A stretch of DNA of 64,000 nucleotides from an uncultured Acidimicrobiales bacterium (GCA_958295925.1 OY282384.1:65572-129571); one strand, 5' to 3'. Shown: positions 29,488 to 40,276, counted from the first letter of the stretch. The notes: a model not told the origin generated them from the sequence alone. Program-made: numbers and translations.

Positions 29488-29516
29488 TTGACAATCGCCC
29501 ACCGCCTCGCTAAAGT
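29488..29516 (+). promoter_or_regulatory. sigma70-like promoter upstream of primase-helicase gene
   Basis: TTGACA (29488-29493), 17-bp spacer, TAAAGT (29511-29516). Confidence 0.5.
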
Positions 29517-29588
29517 GATTCCACCACATAGCAACTGTTTTGGCAGAACGGCAACTATGCGAGAAAATAATGAAACGAGGTGTCAAGA

Positions 29589-32500
29589 ATGACAATTGTC
29601 AGTGATCCGCATGCCGCCCCAGCGACTCCACACCACCTGGGAACCCCCACAGCCGCCAACTGCGAACAAACTACCACCACCGTCGCCTCTGCCAGCGACA
29701 CAGTGGACAACTCAGCAGACACCTCCCCAGGCCAGAACGCCGACCAGCTCCCCAACGACCAGACCCCCACCGAGACCTCTGCCAGTCTCCTGAACTCCCC
29801 CACCGCCAATCAGCAGGAAATCGGCGCCCGCGCCATCGCCTTCCTGGAGAAAGGCCAGCAGAACCTCACACCCAACCCGGACCCGAACGCCAAGAGCCAC
29901 CGCATCCTGACCAGCAGCGGCACCCAGACCCTGAACGAAATCGCCCTGCTGCTCCAGGAACCCCGCAGCCGGCTGGCCCCGCCCACCCAGCAGATCCGGG
30001 CCATCCTGGCCAGCAACGGCAAGGACCACAAGAAGTACAAGGACGCCAAGGCCAAGCTCCCGGCTATCATGCCCTCCCTGGCCACCACCGCCGGCGAACC
30101 CCAGGCCCTGCCCACCAGCCCACCGGAAAGGGACCAGTGGGTGGCCCAGCGCCATACCGGCCTCTACGCCTTCGACATCGACACCATCCTGGAACAGCTA
30201 CCGCCCGACGAACTAAGCGTCGAACAGCCCAAGCTGCGCCAGGAGCTGCTGAACCACCCCTGCATCGTCGCCGTCGCCGTCTCAGTAGGCGGCAAGGGCC
30301 TCTGGTGCATCGCCGCCGGCCCCCGCGCCGACAGCGAAAGGCAGCACAAGGACTACTGGAACGGCATCGCCGCCAGCCTGCCTGAAACGGCCCAGGCCAA
30401 TTGCCACGCCGCCTCCAAGAACCCCAACCGGCTGCGCTACCTGGGCCACGACCCGGACCTCAAGCTCAACCCCAACCCCATCCCCTGGACGCCACGAGCA
30501 ATCGGGACAGCCAGCAAGACACCAATCGAAGACGGGAGCCGCCGCCTGATGAACCAATATCAAGATATGCCGCCCCTGCACCTCAACAATGGCAACGGCA
30601 ACGGCAAGCAGCCGGAAGGCTCACCGCTGGAATACCCCCGCGACGTGAGTCACGACGTGAGTCGCAACTCAGGCAACCACGACCACAACAACGACCACAA
30701 CGGCCAGGTTGAACAGACTGAACAACCTGATGCAAAGCGCCGCCGCATGGCCGTCGACTACTACTGGTACACCGCTACGGAGATAGTCCAATTCGGCCTG
30801 GAACGCATACCCCCGCAGGCCTACCCCGACGGACACGGCCACTACGACACCCTACTGGGCCTGGCCGCCAGCGCCAAAGCCTGCGGGCTGCACAGCAGCG
30901 AATGCGCCCCCTGGTTCGCGGCCAGCCACCCGGCCAGTCCCCACTGGACGGTCGAATTCCCCCAGAAGTGGGAACACCTGCCCCAGGCTGATTACGACGA
31001 CCCAGCCCCCTGGGTCAACGCCATCCGCGAGCACGTCGACCCCGACTTCCTGCTCCCCGGCTACCAGCAGCGACACTACAAAGACGGCCGCGCCAAGCAT
31101 CACGCCCGGAACGGCCATAGCAACGGCAACGGCCGGCATAAGAACGGCCACCCCGGCAGGCAACCCAACGACCAAACCATCCAGGCCCACCAGGCAGAAG
31201 CGGCAACCCAAGCGGTCCAGCCCACGTACCAGCAACCAGGGTACCACCAGCCCACGTACCAGCAACCAGGATACCACCAGCCCGCCTACCAGCAACCCGG
31301 CTACCAGCAACCCGCAGGATATTACCAACCACCCTGTCCCTGGGGTTACGCCCCCGTAGCCGAGGCCCAGCCGCATCACCCGACGCTGATGCCTGAATCC
31401 CTACGCAACTGGTTTCAACTCGCCGCCTGGTACGGCAGCCTCAACCTGGAGAACCAGCTGCTCTACGACGAAATAACCCGCCTCTGGCACGGATTCAAGC
31501 CCGAAGGCTATTGGGTGGAACTCAGCAAGGAAGATTACAACCACCTGGTCTACGACGGGCTGCGCAACCGCCGGGAAACCCTCACCCAACAGCTGCAACG
31601 AATGGGACAATTCACCGGCGCCGCCATCATGGGCCGCCCCGGCTCCCTCCGCGTCAACAAGGAGGAAGTCGATTCCGGCCTGCGCATCCAGCTGGCCCGG
31701 CCCCTGCCCAAGCCGGCCCTGGAAATCATCGGCACCCCCGAAGGAATGGTGAACCTGAGGACGGGAGAATCCTTCCCCCACAACCCGGCGCACAACTTGA
31801 GAGCCAGCACCGCAGTCAACCCCGGCAAAGGCCCCATCGCCGTCCAAAAGCGCATCGCCAGCGAATACTTCGGCAAAACGATGACCCCGCCGAACTTCAA
31901 CACCTTCTGCCGCCAGCTGGGACTCACCCTCAGCGGAGAGAGCCAGAGCCACCACCCGATCGCCCTGCTCAAAGGTCCCCAGGGCAGCGGGAAAGGCCAT
32001 ATAATCCACACCGTCCGCACCGCCTTCGGCAGCTACGCTCTCACCGCCAGCGACGCCCTGCTCCGCGAACCCCACGGCGGCCCCGACGGCGAAGGCGCCA
32101 CCCTGATCAAGACCGACCCCCGCTTCCTGATGCACGACGAAATCTTCGGCTCCGGCGCCGACCGCACCAGCGAAGGAAGACTGAATCGCCTGACCGGCGG
32201 CAACGAAATCAGCGCCAAGCCCTTGTACATCAACACCCCGGTCTACGGCGTCCCCCACTTCACGATCTGGAGCGCCAGCGTCGACGTACCCCGCTGGCAG
32301 CTGGACGGCGGCATCGGACGCCGCCTGACCATCATCGAAACCAGCGGCGAACTGCAGGAATCCGACAAGCATCACAACTCCAAAGTCCCCCAGGAGGTGC
32401 TGGAAGCCCTGGTGGCCATCGCCATCGACGAAGCCCGGAAGTACTACGAAGAAGAAGCCGCCGGCCGGTATATTGCGCCCCAGGGCGACCCGCGAACCCT

Positions 32501-33302
32501 GGCCCAGCTGAAGCAGACCATGGACCCCCATGCTGATTGGATTGCGAACGCCGGCGACCTGCACGGCGTCACCATCCAGTCAGCCCTGGCCCGCTGCCAA
32601 CGGGAGACCGGCGCCGACCCCATCAGCAGCAACCTCTTCTCCCGCAAGTTGCGCCGCACCGGCATCTGGTGGACCGGCCGGCCAACCGCCGGCGAACACC
32701 GGACCACCAGCATCATCTACCGGGACAAGGAGCCCATCCCCACCGAGATACGCGACCTGGAAGCGGAAGAACAAAGCAAGAAGACCGTGCCCACACCAAG
32801 CAAGCCTGCAGCCACGGCAGCTGCTAGGCCGCAGGCACCCGTCCCGGCCGTAAGAGAAAAGAAAGAGGAAGCCATCAAGGAACCAACAGCAGAGCCAAGC
32901 CCCGTAGCCATCACCCCCACTGAGCCAATAGCTGAGCCAATAGCTGAGCCAATAGCTGAGCCAATAGCTGAGCCAACCATCCCCACGACGCCAGCACCGG
33001 CGGTAGAATTAGAGGAGGAAGCCACACCCGAGGCCAGCACAGAGAAGGGTGAGGCAGCCCCGCCAGAGACTCGCACGACCAAGGTCGCCACCGAAAGCAA
33101 AGAACCGACAACGGGGACCACGACTGCGACAGCAACCGACTCCCAAGCGGAAACGGCCAAGCCCAGACCAGCGCCAACGCCAGCCAAGGCCCAGGCAGCC
33201 TCCAGCCGAGCAACCAGCAAAAGCGGCACGAAAGCCGCCAAGGCCGCCCGCCGGAAGCAGGCCAACCAGAGCAGGAAGGAACAGCGAGCCAAGCGGCGCT
33301 AA
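29589..33302 (+). CDS. large primase / SF3-type (D5/DUF5906-like) helicase replication protein
   Basis: N-terminal BT4734/VirE-N-like region (HTGLYAFDIDTILEQL...VAVSVGGKGLWCIA); LLKGPQGSGKGHIIHTVRTAFG Walker A; LMHDEIFG; GRLNRLTGGNEISAKPLY; AEPI and QQPGYHQPxY tandem repeats. Confidence 0.8.
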   Translation: MTIVSDPHAAPATPHHLGTPTAANCEQTTTTVASASDTVDNSADTSPGQNADQLPNDQTPTETSASLLNSPTANQQEIGARAIAFLEKGQQNLTPNPDPNAKSHRILTSSGTQTLNEIALLLQEPRSRLAPPTQQIRAILASNGKDHKKYKDAKAKLPAIMPSLATTAGEPQALPTSPPERDQWVAQRHTGLYAFDIDTILEQLPPDELSVEQPKLRQELLNHPCIVAVAVSVGGKGLWCIAAGPRADSERQHKDYWNGIAASLPETAQANCHAASKNPNRLRYLGHDPDLKLNPNPIPWTPRAIGTASKTPIEDGSRRLMNQYQDMPPLHLNNGNGNGKQPEGSPLEYPRDVSHDVSRNSGNHDHNNDHNGQVEQTEQPDAKRRRMAVDYYWYTATEIVQFGLERIPPQAYPDGHGHYDTLLGLAASAKACGLHSSECAPWFAASHPASPHWTVEFPQKWEHLPQADYDDPAPWVNAIREHVDPDFLLPGYQQRHYKDGRAKHHARNGHSNGNGRHKNGHPGRQPNDQTIQAHQAEAATQAVQPTYQQPGYHQPTYQQPGYHQPAYQQPGYQQPAGYYQPPCPWGYAPVAEAQPHHPTLMPESLRNWFQLAAWYGSLNLENQLLYDEITRLWHGFKPEGYWVELSKEDYNHLVYDGLRNRRETLTQQLQRMGQFTGAAIMGRPGSLRVNKEEVDSGLRIQLARPLPKPALEIIGTPEGMVNLRTGESFPHNPAHNLRASTAVNPGKGPIAVQKRIASEYFGKTMTPPNFNTFCRQLGLTLSGESQSHHPIALLKGPQGSGKGHIIHTVRTAFGSYALTASDALLREPHGGPDGEGATLIKTDPRFLMHDEIFGSGADRTSEGRLNRLTGGNEISAKPLYINTPVYGVPHFTIWSASVDVPRWQLDGGIGRRLTIIETSGELQESDKHHNSKVPQEVLEALVAIAIDEARKYYEEEAAGRYIAPQGDPRTLAQLKQTMDPHADWIANAGDLHGVTIQSALARCQRETGADPISSNLFSRKLRRTGIWWTGRPTAGEHRTTSIIYRDKEPIPTEIRDLEAEEQSKKTVPTPSKPAATAAARPQAPVPAVREKKEEAIKEPTAEPSPVAITPTEPIAEPIAEPIAEPIAEPTIPTTPAPAVELEEEATPEASTEKGEAAPPETRTTKVATESKEPTTGTTTATATDSQAETAKPRPAPTPAKAQAASSRATSKSGTKAAKAARRKQANQSRKEQRAKRR

Positions 33303-33356
33303 GACCAAGGGCCAACCCAGCCCTGGAAGTCCACAAGCAAAGCAAAGGAGCGCGCC

Positions 33357-33647
33357 ATGAACGGCAGAGAAATGCTCTTCCTGGTGACCCAAACCAGGGT
33401 CGAGCACAACCTAACCACCGAGGAAAGCCTCCGCCTCGTCAGCGAAGTACTGAACAAAGACGTGCCTGACGAGGAAAAGGAAGTTGGCGCCGGCGCCGTC
33501 CGAATACTCTACAGCCGCGGACTGAGAGAGGCCCACGCAGAGCTGGCCGACAAAAGGGAACGGAGCAAGCGACAAGCCGAGCTGGACGCGCTGGAAGGCC
33601 CAGCGGAGAGAGCTATTCGCGCGTTCAACGCCAGGTGGAACCGATAA
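33357..33647 (+). CDS. hypothetical protein
   Basis: 96-aa ORF, AAGGAG RBS. Confidence 0.6.
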   Translation: MNGREMLFLVTQTRVEHNLTTEESLRLVSEVLNKDVPDEEKEVGAGAVRILYSRGLREAHAELADKRERSKRQAELDALEGPAERAIRAFNARWNR

Positions 33648-33659
33648 GCTACCCCCGCC

Positions 33660-33714
33660 AGCTACCCACCAGCTACCCACCAACTACCCACCAACTACCC
33701 ACCAACTACCCACC
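33660..33714 (+). repeat. 11-bp tandem repeat AACTACCCACC/AGCTACCCACC x5
   Basis: direct reading, intergenic. Confidence 0.9.
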
Positions 33715-33736
33715 AAACCGGAAGGAAAAGGAGAAC

Positions 33737-34045
<309 letters not shown>

Positions 34046-34157
34046 GAGCACGACGATCACCGCCAGAGAACGACTCCTGCCCAACTCCTGCCCAGGTCGT
34101 ACACCGAACGAAAGAGCAACACTCCCCGGTCAACCAAGACCGGAAAGGACGAACAGC

Positions 34158-34985
34158 ATGCCCGATTACCTCCATTGGCCCACCCCAAGAGACCCAGCCG
34201 GATTCTTCCGCTTGGAACAGAGCAAGAACGGACGAACCTTCGTCTACCAGCACACCGTCCACTGGCACCTCGACGGAGAAAAGATTCGTCCCGGCCAGGA
34301 CAAACCCATCGCCTGGGACATCAGATGCACCCCTTACCCCATCGACCTGAGCAAACCCCATTATCACTGCAGCGGAGAAGGAAGACAGTACAAGGGCCGG
34401 AGCAAACCGAAAGAACCAGCCTACTGCGAGAACATCCACAAGAAGCCGAGAAAGACCCACTGCTACGGCACCAGCTACGGAGAGAAACTACCGCCAACTC
34501 CCTGCACCAGCATAATCTGCGTGCTGCCCAAGATCCACCGATGGAACGAGTTCTATTACAGCACGAAACCACCCCGCTGGAGGAACCTCCACCGATACGC
34601 CAGCGAAACCCGACCTACTCCGTCCGTGCGACTCCACGCAATGGAACTGGAGCCGCCACCCTGGATCGTCAATTCAAGAAGATACGACGACCGCCTGGAA
34701 CATCTGGACAACCAAGAGGGAACCGGTGCAGGAGACACCACCAGTTGCCGACTAGGCCTCCACTGCGGCGGAACAGGAAAGATCGAAGTCCACGACGTCC
34801 CCTATCAAACCCACGTCTGCCTGGCTTGCGCGGCCCGCGAAGAGGAAATGAGCAAGGCATGGATGACAAAACAGCTGGACAACCGGCAATTCCACGCCGT
34901 CCACCGCGCGGAAGATGTCTTCCGCTGCACCCCGGAACAAAACGCCAGAGTCCGAGGCAAAAGGAGCCAACAGGTAAGCAAATGA
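34158..34985 (+). CDS. hypothetical protein whose C-terminus is a fused copy of the 33737 domain
   Basis: DTTSCRLGLHCGGTGKIEVHDVPYQTHVCLACAAREE near C-term vs DTTSCRLGIHCHERGKIAMHVVQPDIHVCVQCAAGEE. Confidence 0.65.
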   Translation: MPDYLHWPTPRDPAGFFRLEQSKNGRTFVYQHTVHWHLDGEKIRPGQDKPIAWDIRCTPYPIDLSKPHYHCSGEGRQYKGRSKPKEPAYCENIHKKPRKTHCYGTSYGEKLPPTPCTSIICVLPKIHRWNEFYYSTKPPRWRNLHRYASETRPTPSVRLHAMELEPPPWIVNSRRYDDRLEHLDNQEGTGAGDTTSCRLGLHCGGTGKIEVHDVPYQTHVCLACAAREEEMSKAWMTKQLDNRQFHAVHRAEDVFRCTPEQNARVRGKRSQQVSK

Positions 34986-35887
34986 CCACAGCAAAGAACC
35001 CCGACCCCAGGGCAATTACAACGGCCCAGGCCATCCTGGAGAAACTCCAGGCCGAACTGGAAACCAACCAGCCCAGCAACACGACAGACAACTCCACCCC
35101 GGAAGTAACCGTAATCCTGCACGGCTCCCGGGCCCGCGGCGACCAGCAAGAACACAACCCCGGCCGCTCCGACTTAGACCTCCTGGTCGTCAGCCAGCGC
35201 CCCGTCACCCACCCGGACAACACCCCGCTGGAGGAAGCCGCCGAGCACCTCGCCGAAGCAATCTACGGCGACTACGGCGACTATATTGAAGTATCCATAG
35301 CCTGGGACACCATCCAGGAGGACCGGGACAACCGGCAGTACTACAATTCGCTGGAGAGCGAGGCGCACCGCAAGGGAATCTACTTCCCACCGGAAACTAA
35401 AACCGCGCTGGAACCCGCCGACCCCGCTGCGGTGGAAACCGAGTTCAGCTGGAAGATATATGACATCCGCATCAAGCGAGCCCAGGAAATCGCCCAAGAC
35501 TTCGCCTTCCTGGAACGCGGCGGATACCACGGCGCCTTCCGCGGCTTCTTCATAGCCCAAGGGATACGATACGGCATCCAGGCCCTCACCGACGCCGCGG
35601 AGCAACCCCGCAACAAAAGAGCCAGCCTACGGGACCAGATGGCCGCGCTGCAAGGCGCCATCCCGGAAGTCAGGTCATTCCAGTGGCGGATCGACCCCGG
35701 GATCTACGAGATCTATCTGGACGATCAGCTGCCGCATACCAAGAACACCCCCAGGCTGACCGACATCGCAGGCTACAGCGCCAAGGCTGCCGCCGACCTG
35801 CAGGACCTCATCGACGCCGCCCAAAGCGCCAGAGCGCGCCATCCCCAAGGACGGGAACAAACCCGGCCCGTAGAGGTAACCGCATGA
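34982..35887 (+). CDS. MNT-type nucleotidyltransferase with HEPN-like domain
   Basis: ILHGSRARGDQQEHNPGRSDLDLLVV; ATGA overlap with preceding CDS. Confidence 0.75.
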   Translation: MTTAKNPDPRAITTAQAILEKLQAELETNQPSNTTDNSTPEVTVILHGSRARGDQQEHNPGRSDLDLLVVSQRPVTHPDNTPLEEAAEHLAEAIYGDYGDYIEVSIAWDTIQEDRDNRQYYNSLESEAHRKGIYFPPETKTALEPADPAAVETEFSWKIYDIRIKRAQEIAQDFAFLERGGYHGAFRGFFIAQGIRYGIQALTDAAEQPRNKRASLRDQMAALQGAIPEVRSFQWRIDPGIYEIYLDDQLPHTKNTPRLTDIAGYSAKAAADLQDLIDAAQSARARHPQGREQTRPVEVTA

Positions 35888-36615
35888 CCTCACAACCTCC
35901 CGACCTCCGCGCCATCAGCAGCGCCCACCGAATCAACCAGGCGCTCAAACCCATAGCCACCTTCCTGTACGGGAACCGTAATCACGATGACTACCACGCG
36001 GATTCAGACTTGAACCTACTACTCCTGGTAGAACGGCTCCCCACCGGCGAGCAAGCCATCGCCAACCGCCACCAGGCCCAGGCCATTGCCGACGAGGAGT
36101 ACAACAAACCCCCGGCCGCCGACCAGCCGGTGGAAGTCGAACTCTACTACCTGGACGCGCCGGAATTCTGCTATGAGCGATTATTCGACAACTCCGTAGC
36201 CACCAAAGCCGTCCGCCACGGCCTACTCATCCCCGGCGACCCGGAGACCTTCGACCTATCGGACTACCAGGACGAGAAGACCGAAAGCGAACACGATTGG
36301 AGTGATTACCACACAGCCGTGGCCCTGGTCCAGGCCAGGATGCTCGCCCTTTCCATGCACCCCAATGCCAGAGCGGAGAGCCCGGAGCAGGTCTACGAAT
36401 TGCGCCGCGACGCCGTAGAGGCCGTCCTACTGGCGCATAAGATACGGCCCAAGCGTAGAGACCCTATAGCCGTGCTAATCGGCATACTCCATGCCCTGGA
36501 CGAAGAGCTAAAAGACTGGCAGCCCCACCCCGACCCCGACGACCTGGAAGGCGCCGTCAACGACGCCAGGACGCTGCTGGAGCGAGCGCAGAACGTCTAC
36601 GAAAACCAGGAATAG
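35884..36615 (+). CDS. degenerate MNT-like paralog
   Basis: FLYGNRNHDDYHADSDLNLLLLV: GS replaced by GN and DxD replaced by DxN; ATGA overlap with preceding CDS. Confidence 0.6.
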   Translation: MTSQPPDLRAISSAHRINQALKPIATFLYGNRNHDDYHADSDLNLLLLVERLPTGEQAIANRHQAQAIADEEYNKPPAADQPVEVELYYLDAPEFCYERLFDNSVATKAVRHGLLIPGDPETFDLSDYQDEKTESEHDWSDYHTAVALVQARMLALSMHPNARAESPEQVYELRRDAVEAVLLAHKIRPKRRDPIAVLIGILHALDEELKDWQPHPDPDDLEGAVNDARTLLERAQNVYENQE

Positions 36616-36648
36616 CCCCACCGCCAACCCCACAGGAGGAAAACAACC

Positions 36649-37134
36649 ATGAAACTCAAAGTCACGGACTACAACGAAGCCAACGACGCGATTTACTTGT
36701 GTTACCCCAGCCGCCCCGGCCGCACAGCCAGCGAATCCTGCGAAGTCTTCAACCAGCCCGGCCATATTCTGGACTTCAACACCACCACCCTGAGCCCCCG
36801 AGGCCTGGAAGTCTACCTCTGCTTCGAGTATTACTCGCCCCTGGCCGACCACCCCGGTTACGACAGCGCAAAGGACCTACTCCAGTTCGGCCACCCCGAC
36901 AGCGGCATCGCCCCCCGGCCACCGCTGACCCCCACCAGGGCCAGCTCCAAGGGCGACCTGATGGTCCACTGGGCCATCGACTCGACCGAAACAGAATTCC
37001 ATCCGGAAGCAGCAACTGCCGAGGAATTTTGGACGCCGGTGCTGGTACAACTCAGTCACGCCAGTGTCCACCTGGCTAAGGCACTGGAGCAAGCCGCCCA
37101 AGCTAAAGGACAACGCGCCGGCCAAGACGGATAA
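36649..37134 (+). CDS. DUF2283-like/hypothetical protein (paralog of 37173)
   Basis: MKLKVTDYNEANDAIYLCY...FNQPGHILDFNTTTLSPRGLEVYL. Confidence 0.6.
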   Translation: MKLKVTDYNEANDAIYLCYPSRPGRTASESCEVFNQPGHILDFNTTTLSPRGLEVYLCFEYYSPLADHPGYDSAKDLLQFGHPDSGIAPRPPLTPTRASSKGDLMVHWAIDSTETEFHPEAATAEEFWTPVLVQLSHASVHLAKALEQAAQAKGQRAGQDG

Positions 37135-37172
37135 TAAGCGAGCCAGGACCAAACAGCCAAGGAGACACCCCC

Positions 37173-37640
37173 ATGAACCAAGAACCCACCCCTGAAGTAA
37201 CCCTTACCATCAGCTATGAAATCAGCGACGACTCCCTGTTCATCGGCCCCAAGACCGAACCACCCGGCTACACGCCACGAACCGCCACCAAGGAACTTTA
37301 CAACCTCCCCGGCCATACCCTGGAGTTCGATACCCGGACCCTGGAACCGCTCGGCTTCCTGCTCAAAGGCTTCAGCAACTGCTGCCCAATCAACGAAGCC
37401 TCCGGCCTGGACGAAATCAACGACACCTGGACCGTCGGCGACTCCTACGTCGAAATTGACCACACAGCCCGAAACGGCCCATTATTGGTCCACTGGGCCC
37501 TCCGCCCGGAAGTCAAAGACCGACACCAGGACAACGGCCACGACTGGCGCAGCTACGTCCCCGTACGAGTCGAACTCGAAGACGCCCAGAGCCACCTGGA
37601 CCTGGTGCAACGAAGAGTAGCCGAAGAAAGAACCCAATGA
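37173..37640 (+). CDS. hypothetical protein (paralog of 36649)
   Basis: LTISYEISDDSLFI...LYNLPGHTLEFDTRTLEPLGFLL. Confidence 0.6.
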   Translation: MNQEPTPEVTLTISYEISDDSLFIGPKTEPPGYTPRTATKELYNLPGHTLEFDTRTLEPLGFLLKGFSNCCPINEASGLDEINDTWTVGDSYVEIDHTARNGPLLVHWALRPEVKDRHQDNGHDWRSYVPVRVELEDAQSHLDLVQRRVAEERTQ

Positions 37641-38263
37641 CCGACACCCCGGACCACATCGCCCGCCAGGCCATCGCCGCCTACCGGCAGCAAAGCCTCA
37701 CCGACCTGCAGATCGCCGGCCGCATCCTGCAGCTGCTGGAAGAGCAAGCAACGCCAACCCCGGCCCCGGACCCGACCGCCGCGGCAGCCAGGCTACAAGA
37801 CCTCCTGGCCCAGCACGCCGCCCAGGCCCAGGAAGACGCCCCCGACAACTTCGACCTGGACTTCGACCTGGACTTCGACCTGCACTTCGACCCGCCAGCT
37901 CCGGCTCAGCCCAACATCTTCGCTTTGTACGAAGATAACATCGGCACAATTGGGCCAATGCTCGCCGAGGAGTTGAAAGAAGCCGAAGAACGCTACCCCG
38001 CCTACTGGATAACCGAAGCCTTCCAAACGGCCGTGGACGAGAACAAACGCAGCTGGCGCTACATCAACGGAATACTACGCCGCTGGGCCAGCCAGGGCCG
38101 AGCCAACTACCAGGACCAGGCAGACCCGCCCCTGGGCGGAACGGAGCAGCCCCGAAGGCTCACTCCAGGCAAGCACAGCCCGCCAGCCGGCGCCCCGCTG
38201 TGGACCGACACCACCCCGGAGGAAACCAAGCCACCAACGCCGGGACAGTATGTTCCATCATAG
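37637..38263 (+). CDS. hypothetical protein with DLDF repeats
   Basis: NFDLDFDLDFDLHFDPP; ATGA overlap with previous CDS; WRYINGILRRWASQGRAN resembles DnaD-like C-termini. Confidence 0.6.
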   Translation: MTDTPDHIARQAIAAYRQQSLTDLQIAGRILQLLEEQATPTPAPDPTAAAARLQDLLAQHAAQAQEDAPDNFDLDFDLDFDLHFDPPAPAQPNIFALYEDNIGTIGPMLAEELKEAEERYPAYWITEAFQTAVDENKRSWRYINGILRRWASQGRANYQDQADPPLGGTEQPRRLTPGKHSPPAGAPLWTDTTPEETKPPTPGQYVPS

Positions 38264-38327
38264 GACAGCACCGCCCAGCCCAGGCTACAATGACCAAAGA
38301 ATCATCCCTGATTCCAGGAGCCACCTG

Positions 38328-39239
38328 ATGACCACATTGCCAACCCCGGCACTACCCGGCGACAAAGACAACGGCATCGACGAAAGCATCGACGAAAGCA
38401 TCGACGAAAGCATCGACGAAAGCATCGACGAAAGCATCGACGAAAGCATCGACGAAAGCATCGACGAAAGCATCGACGAAAGCATCGACGAAAGCATTCG
38501 GCGCCGCTGGCATAACGGCGAATGGCACTACAGCATCCTGGACACCATCCAGAGCCTGGCCGACAGTATGACCGATGCCGACACGCCCCGACAGCGCTGG
38601 AAAGACCTCCAGGCCCAACTGCTCCACCAAGAGGGAGTCCACGACCTACCCGACCTGATAGTCCACCTGACCTTCCCGGACGCGCCGGCAGGAGAGAAAG
38701 CAAGAGAACTAGCAAGAGAGCTAGCAACAGAGCCAGCCGCCAACGCGGAAACCATCCTCCGGCTAATCCAGTCCATACCTTCCCGCAAGGCCGAACCCCT
38801 GAAGCAGGCCCTGGCCCAAAACGCCTACCAGCGGCTGATGGACGAGGAGAACACCCACCTCCTCCACCAGGCCACCTTCGCCATCACGATCCAGCAGCAC
38901 CGGGAACTGAAGAATATACCGGGAGACGACAGCCTGAGGCAGAACATGACCAGCGCCGAACTGGTGGTCGCCGACCTGAGCCGAATGGCCGCCCGAGCCA
39001 TCAAACGCACCCGCAACGCCGAGAGCTACCAGGAGCAAAGACAGGCCACCCTGGCCGCCGGACAACTCGCCAGCGAAATCCGGGCCAAACTGGAACAGGC
39101 CACCGGCCAGGCAGTCGTCTCCAGCGAGAAACCGGCAGCCCGACCAGCAAGAGAACGACCAAGATCACGACCATCACGACCATCACGACCATCACCGCCG
39201 TCAAAGCAAACCCCCGCCAACCAGCCCCAGCTGTTCTAA
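38328..39239 (+). CDS. hypothetical protein with in-frame (SIDE)n tandem repeat
   Basis: ATG at 38328; GIDESIDESIDESIDESIDESIDESIDESIDESIDESIDESIRRRW. Confidence 0.65.
   Translation: MTTLPTPALPGDKDNGIDESIDESIDESIDESIDESIDESIDESIDESIDESIDESIRRRWHNGEWHYSILDTIQSLADSMTDADTPRQRWKDLQAQLLHQEGVHDLPDLIVHLTFPDAPAGEKARELARELATEPAANAETILRLIQSIPSRKAEPLKQALAQNAYQRLMDEENTHLLHQATFAITIQQHRELKNIPGDDSLRQNMTSAELVVADLSRMAARAIKRTRNAESYQEQRQATLAAGQLASEIRAKLEQATGQAVVSSEKPAARPARERPRSRPSRPSRPSPPSKQTPANQPQLF
38376..38500 (+). repeat. 12-bp tandem repeat GACGAAAGCATC x10
   Basis: direct reading; in-frame in 38328..39239. Confidence 0.95.
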
Positions 39240-39276
39240 GGCAGAAAATCAGGCAACAAGCCAGGGAGCCAACGCC

Positions 39277-39537
39277 ATGACCACCGACACCTTCATGCCC
39301 ATCTTCGGAATCACCCTGATCGTCATCGGAGCCGCCATCTTCTTCGGCGGCCTGGCCTGGACCTACTCAGGCCTTTACCGAAAGCGGAACACCACACCAT
39401 CAATCTCCGCCCTGGACTACGACCTGGACCACAACCTGGACCACAACCTGGACCACAACCTGGACCACAACCTGGACCACAACCTGGACCACAACCTGGA
39501 CCACAACCAGCCCACTGGCTGCTGCAAGAGCAAGTGA
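39277..39537 (+). CDS. membrane protein with C-terminal (HNLD)n tandem repeat
   Basis: TM IFGITLIVIGAAIFFGGLAWTYSGLY; DLDHNLDHNLDHNLDHNLDHNLDHNLDHNQ. Confidence 0.6.
   Translation: MTTDTFMPIFGITLIVIGAAIFFGGLAWTYSGLYRKRNTTPSISALDYDLDHNLDHNLDHNLDHNLDHNLDHNLDHNQPTGCCKSK
39421..39510 (+). repeat. 12-bp tandem repeat AACCTGGACCAC x7
   Basis: direct reading; in-frame. Confidence 0.95.
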
Positions 39538-39637
39538 AACCCGACCAAAAGCCACCCCCGAGGCTTTACATAAAGACGCAAGCAATCTAAAATGCGGGCT
39601 ACTCGCCCAAGACACTCCCTCAAGGAGCAGAACCCGC

Positions 39638-40276
39638 ATGAGCCTGAATCAAGGCATAACTAACGCCACCGCTGCACCCCGGACCACCCTGGAGTTACTA
39701 GAAAGCCTCACCACCCAACCCCCCAATACTTCAGCCGCCACTTCCACCGCCACTTCAACCCCTACCCAGCCCCCGGCAGCAAGCGACCCCGCCACAGAAC
39801 CAACAGCAGCCCCCACTGACGCCAGCACCCAACACCCCAATCCCTGGCAGGTCATCCCCGAGGGCGACCACCGCGCCCTAGCCCTCCTGCAACAGCATCA
39901 GTCCCTCAACCAATACCGCGACCATCGGCCCCGCAAGTCGGCCCGCGGCCAAGCCTGGCGCCTGCTCCTGGCAACGACCGACGGCAGCGCCCTCCTGGTC
40001 TGGCGCCAATCACTGCCTACCGACAAGCAGGAAGGCATCTGCTGTTCCCTCTTCAGGAATCAATCCGACCAACTCTCCTCAGAACTACTGCGGCAAGCCG
40101 AAGCCCCAGCCTTGGAACTATGGGCCCAAACCCAGCGTTTCTATGTCTTCATCAACCCGAAACTCCACCAGTCGCCCAATCCCGGTTACTGCTTCAAGCA
40201 AGCCGGCTGGCAGTACGCCGGCCGGTCGCCCCGCGGGCTGCACCTGCTAGAAAAGAACCTGACGCCAGGCCGATAA
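39638..40276 (+). CDS. hypothetical protein
   Basis: 212-aa ORF, AAGGAG RBS. Confidence 0.6.
   Translation: MSLNQGITNATAAPRTTLELLESLTTQPPNTSAATSTATSTPTQPPAASDPATEPTAAPTDASTQHPNPWQVIPEGDHRALALLQQHQSLNQYRDHRPRKSARGQAWRLLLATTDGSALLVWRQSLPTDKQEGICCSLFRNQSDQLSSELLRQAEAPALELWAQTQRFYVFINPKLHQSPNPGYCFKQAGWQYAGRSPRGLHLLEKNLTPGR

Noticed and set aside
34175-34981. Upstream extension of the MNT-HEPN ORF (34175..35887)
   Set aside because: Arg-rich out-of-frame translation of the preceding CDS; ATG at 34982 with ATGA coupling fits the MNT family start.
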